This document shows, piece by piece, positions 43,261-64,000 of a stretch of 64,000 nucleotides of DNA. Under the pieces are notes generated by a model, which worked only from the letters and a program-made list of their open reading frames with translations, did not search any database and was not told where the DNA came from. Every line of letters begins with the position of its first letter. Positions within the stretch are counted from its first letter, which is position 1. The position numbers and the translations under genes were made by a program. The stretch covers positions 6,164,970 through 6,228,969 of the forward strand of contig OY759269.1 in the NCBI GenBank assembly GCA_963662155.1, written 5' to 3'. This DNA is from Lamellibrachia columna. Lineage: Eukaryota; Annelida; Polychaeta; Sabellida; Siboglinidae.

Positions 43261-45660
43261 GGGTTTTAAGGTTCAGGTCACATCGGCTAAGTTTCGTACA
43301 TTTTTTGACAACCGGTTTACCTTAAGATGTTCGTCAATTGTGCATTATGTCGCGAGTTGCTTGCAGTAAAACGAGTACATTACAATAAACGCAGAATTTG
43401 TTAATTACATATGCAGTTCATATTGCTGTGATACAATTGTCTGGTTTTCAAATCATGAAGTGAACAAGTTTAGGAAATATTGACGAAAAACAAACATCAA
43501 CTTCACCATGTCATAAAATTTCCAGTGCCATTACCATCAACCCAGAGAAGCAAACGTAGCGATACATTTGTTTGTTCCACTAAAACAATTGTCCAATTCT
43601 GATTCATTGTTTTTATCTGCTGATGATTATTTATGTATATATATATATATATATATTAGTAGATGAAGTTGTACTTTTCTTAGTTTAAATTTAATATTAT
43701 GTTAAAATTTCAGATTTAAAAAATATCATATGGGCAGAGCTGATCTTTCATACAGGCATTTTGACTATATGAGACCTTAAAAAACCAGCATGTGCGAAAA
43801 TCCCAAATAGTTTTTAGCTATAACGAAGTGCATTAGTGATAACTACAAAGTTTTTGTTGTGACATTCCACTCCATGTTGGGACATACAGTCCAAGGATTG
43901 AGACATTAGTGACGTAGGCGACTTGTGACATGTCGTCTATAATTTTATGTCTGTCTGTCTGGGGCCTCTCAGCGGTGTGGTGACATATCTACCTGTGTGA
44001 CAATTTGACAAGAAACAGTGCGTTCATTGTTGCGAGCTCAAGGGATATCGCTTTCTATTGTTCCTATTCCCCTTGTGACAGCCCGCTGACTGCACACCCA
44101 ATATCATTGTGTAGTGGCAGTACACCCATGTACGATTTTAGTCACGTCTTCTGATACCTTCATCAGTCTTGGTTGATGTGTGGAAGATCAGTGAGGTAGA
44201 AGAAATATAACCAGCTTTGCGGACATATTTTGCAAATGGACTGTGTGTTATTTTCCTCCAGCCAGTTTCTTCATTTTGGCCTTACATAGAAAACAGCTAC
44301 CGGTTTTGCTCACACTTGGTATGGGTTTAAATGTTGAAGTTTGGTCAACTGGTTTTAAGGGTCATCAGGTTGGACATACAGCTGAGTGAGATGTCAGTTA
44401 CAAAGGTTAGTTGAAGGTACAAAGAGAAATGTTTTTACGAAAAGGCTGGTGTTGCAATAAATGACGGAAAATCAATTGTTTTGTCAAGGAGGAAAATTTT
44501 ATTACAGTAAATTCATTTGCAAAGCTGGCCTGCCTTTTTGTGGATACTCCTCATTGAAATAGCAATAGCATTGCTCTCTGCTGCAATGGGAGAGTCCTAT
44601 GGAAGATAGCCAGTGTCCACTTGATCAGTTTCTGAAATGGCAAGGCTGGCAAGTTTTTACGTAACAAAAAGGCGTGCTCTTTATGACATAAAAAATCCAA
44701 ACGGCCATCCCTTGAAAATGGCCTTCTGTCGTAGTCTGTGTTTTTGCCAGATCTACACATAATTGATCAGCCTCTGTAATCAGGCCACCCCTTTTGTCAC
44801 ACCATTTTATTTGTCACTTGGGTGGTTTCTTTAGATTAGTTTCTACAGTAAATATGAAAATGGCAGTAAACCATTTTTTTTAACTGGAGGTAGCCTGTAA
44901 ACAGATGGGTGCCAAATCCCACCAGAAAAGGAAGGACTTGACAGGTTAGTTATCACATTCCTGGAAAATTGGTTGCATTCTTAGGTAACTTGTATAGTAT
45001 TGCTGCTGTTGAATATTGCTCCATTCATGTCTGCTGTATCATGTATGACTCGTACAGCCTTCCTTCCTGAAAATGATTTGTAGAGATTGATACGTGGGTT
45101 AATTGTAAGCCATCTAGTCACTATGATGCAAGAACTGTATGTAACGAGCTTGGTGAACTTATAGAATGAGCACCTATCAATATAAGTCACTATCTAGCAT
45201 TCGTAATACTCGACCGGTATCCATTAATATGCAGACTGGCAGAAACTGTGACGTTTGTTTTCAGTTGTAAATAACAAATAATGTCAGTTTTTGACACAAT
45301 TGTTGGGTGATATTGTGGGGTGGATCTTCTGAGTTTGTGTTGTATATAAGGTGACACGATAACTTGTTATTTCGCAAGTTCAAATGTGATCTACAGGCAA
45401 GTCTCTATATGCAGTGATGGGGAACCTATCACTTTTGTTGTTTCCCGCAATGTAAGTGCATGTGTAACTCAATCCAGTGTTTTAAAACTTGGAAACGTTT
45501 TTCATGTACACAGAATAAAACAGCTACAATCACAGGTGTGTGTCGGTAAGAAACTGACCTAGGCTTGTCACTGCATGCTCTGTAATACACAAGACATTTT
45601 TATCAGGACGGATAATCCATAATTATTATGACTTGCTTAACCCTTTTTATCTGGAACACA
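43261..45660. other. Intergenic sequence between the convergent genes
   Basis: No exon or RNA gene recognised. A (TA)n microsatellite sits at about 43637-43658. The remainder is AT-rich and unique-looking. Confidence 0.45.
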
Positions 45661-45667
45661 CCACAGG

Positions 45668-46892
45668 CACGGTACGACAGTGGTTGGAACATCACTCTCT
45701 CAACCAAGATAACTGGGTTTCGAATCCTCTTGCTAGCGTTTTGAGGCTTGGGCAATTTCATTCTTTCATAAAAACAACTCTAGCCAAGTATCCATTGTGA
45801 GTACTCAGTGGTGGATACCAGTATATGTGAACAGGTACTCTTTGCACAGTAATTGCAACGGAGGATGACATATCTAGCAAAGTACTCAAATTTGCAGATG
45901 ACACAAAAGTATTCAGAAATATTCAGAAATGATACAGATAAACAAAGTTTACAGGATGATCTAGAAAAATTAGTTAAATGGTCAGAAAAATGGCAAATGT
46001 TATTAAATTTTGGGAATTGTAAATGTATACACATAGGACATGGAAATATGGACGAGGAATATAAAATGGGGGATGCTGTACTAGGTAGAACCACACAAGA
46101 AAAGGATTTTGGAGTAACATTTAATGCTGACGTGAAAGTTTCAGAGCAATGTGGGATTGCTGCTTCGAAAGGAAATCAAATTCTAGGGCTAATTAGGAGA
46201 ACTATCACGTATAAGGAGAAACATCTAATTGTACCTCTGTACAAAGCAATAGTTAGACCACATTTGGAATATTGTATTCAAGCATGGAGGCCATATCGTA
46301 AAAAAGACATAGATAAGCTAGAAAGAATACAACGAAGAGCAGCTAAAATGATTCCAGAATTAAGAGACCTTAGTTACGAAAGTCGCTTATTACAATGTGG
46401 TTTGACAACACTAGAGACCAGGTGACTAAGAGGAGACCAAATAGAAGTGTTTAAAATAGTGAACGGTTATGAGGATGTTGATAGGAATATGTTCTTCAAA
46501 CTTAAAGAAGGCAGTAGAACCAGTGACACAAAGCAGCATTAGTTAAGGAGCAGTGTAGGTTGGACATGAGAAAGTACTCTTTCTCACAGAGGGTGATAAA
46601 TGAATGGAACAAACTGCCAAATGATTGTGTTAATGCTGGTAGTGTGAATATGTTTAAAAATAGAATTGACATATCTGATAAGGGCGGGCTACACATAGAG
46701 AAAATTGTTGGACTCTCGATAAGCCAATGGCTTCCTTGTCCACTTGCCATCTGGAACTTGTTGTTCGAGATGGCAATCTTGTTAAACGTGGCCGATTGCT
46801 TCCCAGAGAAGTCGTATTAGTGTTGGAATGATGTCTTCCAAGGTTGAAGCGTAAAGGACAGTGGTCCTAAGGACTGGGTCCTATTCTATTAT
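45668..46892 (+). mobile_element. tRNA-derived SINE interrupted by a LINE
   Basis: 45668-45859 matches the 5' half of the SINE at 8615-8942: tRNA-like head, B box 'ggtttcgaatcc', ending 'cagtaattgca'. 46788-46892 matches its 3' half ('gattgcttcccagagaagtc', 'gaagcgtaaaggac'). The interruption falls at the same point where the intact copy reads 'cagtaattgcagtgtggctg'. Confidence 0.8.
45860..46787 (+). mobile_element. 5'-truncated CR1-like LINE inserted in the SINE
   Basis: It contains LKFADDTKVFRN, which includes the RT catalytic FADD box, EKWQMLLNFGNCKCIHIGHG, LVVPLYKA-type thumb text, INEWNKLPNDCVN and the shared 3' tail. It is very similar to 55560-56490. A duplicated 'attcagaaat', a stop at 46424 and a frameshift near 46521 inactivate it. 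Confidence 0.85.
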
Positions 46893-47610
46893 CTATACTT
46901 GCTTTTATCATCTCAAACTACGTCGGTTCATGCCTAGCTCTGTTGACAATTAATTTGAGCTCCTTTTTTCCACAATCGTTTGTGTTTTTATGGAGTCCGT
47001 TGCAATAAAAGAAATAATGAAAGAAATGGGATGCCATAAGTGAACAATGTCTGATTGATAAATTTGAAGAACATATCATTTTAGCCTTGAATAGATCGCC
47101 CATTCATCGAATTAGCAGTATCTGTAGAAGTATTTATCATAATTAGTGTCATACAGAAATGTTAAAATCAGTTATTGTTGTACCATTCGACTAAGATAAA
47201 ATAATTCAACAGAGGTATACGTTAATTGCAAATATTTATTCAAAAACGACTTTTACAACATTGAGACAATAAAATAGTAAATTAATATATTCTAATCTAT
47301 CACATACAATTAATTACCTAATTGGTTTTACAATATCACATCTTTCCGTAAAGTTAAAACATGCATGTATTTGTGAAAACCCAATTTAAATACTTGTTAG
47401 TACACTTATAGTTATACTCATTTAGATATCATGAAATACATTTCACTTTTGAGTATTCTTATTCGTGACCATGTACTCATGTCAAATAATAAATATTCTA
47501 CCACAGTAAAAAGTGCAAAAAGGTATTGGAACATAATAAACAATAAGTAAAAAATAGTTGGAAGAAGTTAGTCGCAGCAGAAATGAGGAAATATGAATAA
47601 TTTTACAACA
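46893..47610. other. Intergenic AT-rich sequence
   Basis: No gene or repeat recognised between the nested element and the presumed end of TXNRD2. Confidence 0.45.
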
Positions 47611-47616
47611 TTTATT
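47611..47616 (-). promoter_or_regulatory. TXNRD2: Candidate TXNRD2 polyadenylation signal
   Basis: TTTATT on the + strand is AATAAA on the gene strand. It lies about 180 nt past the SECIS element, a plausible place for the end of the 3' UTR. Other AATAAA sites exist further on (for example about 47234). Confidence 0.35.
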
Positions 47617-47793
47617 TCCACCAACAATGCTACCAGGCTACTCCTGGTATCTAAATAAAAATCCATTCAGTGCTTTACTGGAATCCGCAAAAGCTATGGG
47701 TAAACCGTAAAAGTTGGCACATAATTTCTCTCCACTTTTCAATTCATTACAGTACACACCCTGTACATTACATAACATTACCGAGGTCCAACA

Positions 47794-47857
47794 CTGCCCA
47801 ATACATCCGACACGTCTCGTGTCAGGGACTTTAGAGACGCGTCATCATTCAGGACAG
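47794..47857 (-). promoter_or_regulatory. TXNRD2: SECIS element for Sec insertion
   Basis: On the gene strand, CTGTCC pairs with GGGCAG (outer helix). Then comes ATGA on the 5' side (47848-47845) and GGAT on the 3' side (47808-47805), forming the non-Watson-Crick quartet. A continuous 10-bp helix GACGCGTCTC/GAGACGTGTC (one G-U) follows, with a U-G step at its base. It is capped by an apical loop starting TAAAG. The AUGA-to-AA spacing of 12 nt fits SECIS form rules. It lies about 640 nt after the Sec codon, in the right orientation and in the 3' UTR. Confidence 0.85.
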
Positions 47858-48489
47858 TAGTGGTCGACACAGAATGACAACATCCAGGATACGACTATCG
47901 GGACGAAAACCAACTCACAGTTGCCATGGTTACTGTGACCATGGACACTCATTAAATATGTAAACTTGGGTAGAGCAATGCCTCGGATATCAGCACTGAT
48001 GCTGTAATAACATCAGTATTACTGGAAGGTGCAGCCCGACAGGACAGATTGGTGTTGTGGTTGACAGCGCCACCTATTGGGATCGCTGGATGTCGCCACT
48101 CGGTATCCCTCAGCCGTTCCCGGTCTATGCGTTGTCAGTGGCTCATTTTAAAACATGAAATACAATTTTGCAAAGTCCTTCCAGAACACACAGCATACTT
48201 TTCCACGAAGAAACTATACACGATATTTTGTAGAGTAATAAGCAAGCAGTACACACAAAACAACATTTATTCTCGACAGCTGACCACGCATAGACCAGGA
48301 ACAAAACTACAAGATATCACACATAACCTCTCCCCAACAGCCAGAAGCTCTCCAATGTGTCTACGCCAGTCGGAGACAGCAACCAGGTCTCTGTCCTTCC
48401 AGATATGATTTATCTGTAATCAGGACATGTCCTAGCATAGCCCAGTAGTAGCGGACACTACTTGGAGACTGGCGTGTCGGAGAAAGGAG

Positions 48490-63421
<14,932 letters not shown>

Positions 63422-64000
63422 GTTCTGTTGTCTGTCAACAACAAATGTCTCGCCCCTTTTCATTGGATGGTTTTATTTTGCAATATGACGATAAGTAAAA
63501 TCATTAATCAGACACGTAATATCCACCGACAATATGTGCAAACTTGATGCGAGTAAAGAACTTATAATAACAACATGTACTCGACAATGATTTCGTGGGT
63601 TTGGCCGAGTAGCGACGAAAGACTAACACTCAGTGAGATGAACAACGACTACAGATATGCAGCTAACGTTTTGCCTGAGAATGGCTATGTGATGACATTG
63701 GTCCGCTGTTACTCATACACACTCGCTCTTTGCTATGCATGCGTCGGATATTACTTCAGAGACACACTTGTTCGACTGAGGCTTATGCTTCCGCTGGCTT
63801 GACTACGTTTGCGCATAAGAACAGATTTGTGCTAGCAGAAAGGTGCATATTTACCTTTCGCCTGCTGAGTAAAAGGTCAAACGACTAACGAGGACCCCTT
63901 GCCCTAGGCCAGGGTTACCCCTTTTGGCTTTTCAACTTCTCACACAACTATTAATATTATTACTAGAATATTACTAACTATAATAATTATTATCTAGTTT
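63422..64000. other. TXNRD2: TXNRD2 5' flank / upstream region
   Basis: Presumed 5' UTR and promoter of TXNRD2. I see no clear TATA box at a defined distance. A + strand open frame at 63575-63802 has no recognised motif and is not called. Confidence 0.4.

Noticed and set aside
48100..48150. Alternative SECIS (ATGAGCCAC ... GTGGCGA on the minus strand)
   Set aside because: Only a 5-6-bp helix and a 35-nt unpaired loop; the hairpin at 47794-47857 is far better.
63575..63802. 75-codon + strand open frame near the end of the window
   Set aside because: No recognised motif, length compatible with chance, and it lies in the TXNRD2 upstream region.

Overview
This is an animal nuclear genome window. 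It holds multi-exon genes with GT-AG introns, a selenoprotein gene, tRNA-derived SINEs, CR1-like non-LTR retrotransposons, TA-flanked DNA transposons and many minisatellites. I infer a marine invertebrate, perhaps a mollusc or other lophotrochozoan, but nothing here fixes the species. There is no sign of bacterial or viral gene organisation.

Two protein-coding genes are clear, and they converge. On the + strand, 19849-42206 carries the 3' part of an oxysterol-binding protein gene (OSBP). Eleven constitutive exon positions join in frame and encode the coiled coil, an FFAT motif and the whole sterol/PI4P-binding ORD domain up to the stop. The N-terminal PH-domain exons were not found and probably lie before the window. 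On the - strand, 63421-48490 carries a complete 17-exon mitochondrial thioredoxin reductase (TXNRD2). Its exons sum to 1578 nt, or 525 residues, with a mitochondrial presequence, CVNVGC redox site, 20-nt microexon, C-terminal Gly-Cys-Sec-Gly with in-frame TGA, and a convincing SECIS hairpin in the 3' UTR.

Layout: 1-17.8 kb holds no recognised gene, only degenerate transposons, retroelement fragments, a SINE and minisatellites. 17.8-42.2 kb is OSBP, with introns largely made of tandem arrays and transposons. 42.2-47.6 kb is the intergenic space between the two 3' ends, with a LINE nested in a SINE. 47.6-63.4 kb is TXNRD2, with a nearly full-length but inactivated CR1-like LINE in one intron. 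63.4-64 kb is TXNRD2 upstream sequence.

The main novelty candidate is a recurring architecture. Several intronic minisatellites are built from the splice junctions they abut. A 45 x 28-bp array ends exactly at the acceptor of the FFAT exon. A ~1.3-kb array downstream of OSBP exon A repeats that exon's own 5' splice site, while decoy acceptors fill the ~2 kb upstream. A 21-bp array upstream of TXNRD2 exon 16 repeats its acceptor and first exonic bases, and OSBP exon J shows the same more weakly. Independently, the OSBP exon with the family signature VSHHPP is present twice, 34 nt apart, with equal length, matching phases and five amino-acid differences, as expected for mutually exclusive exons.
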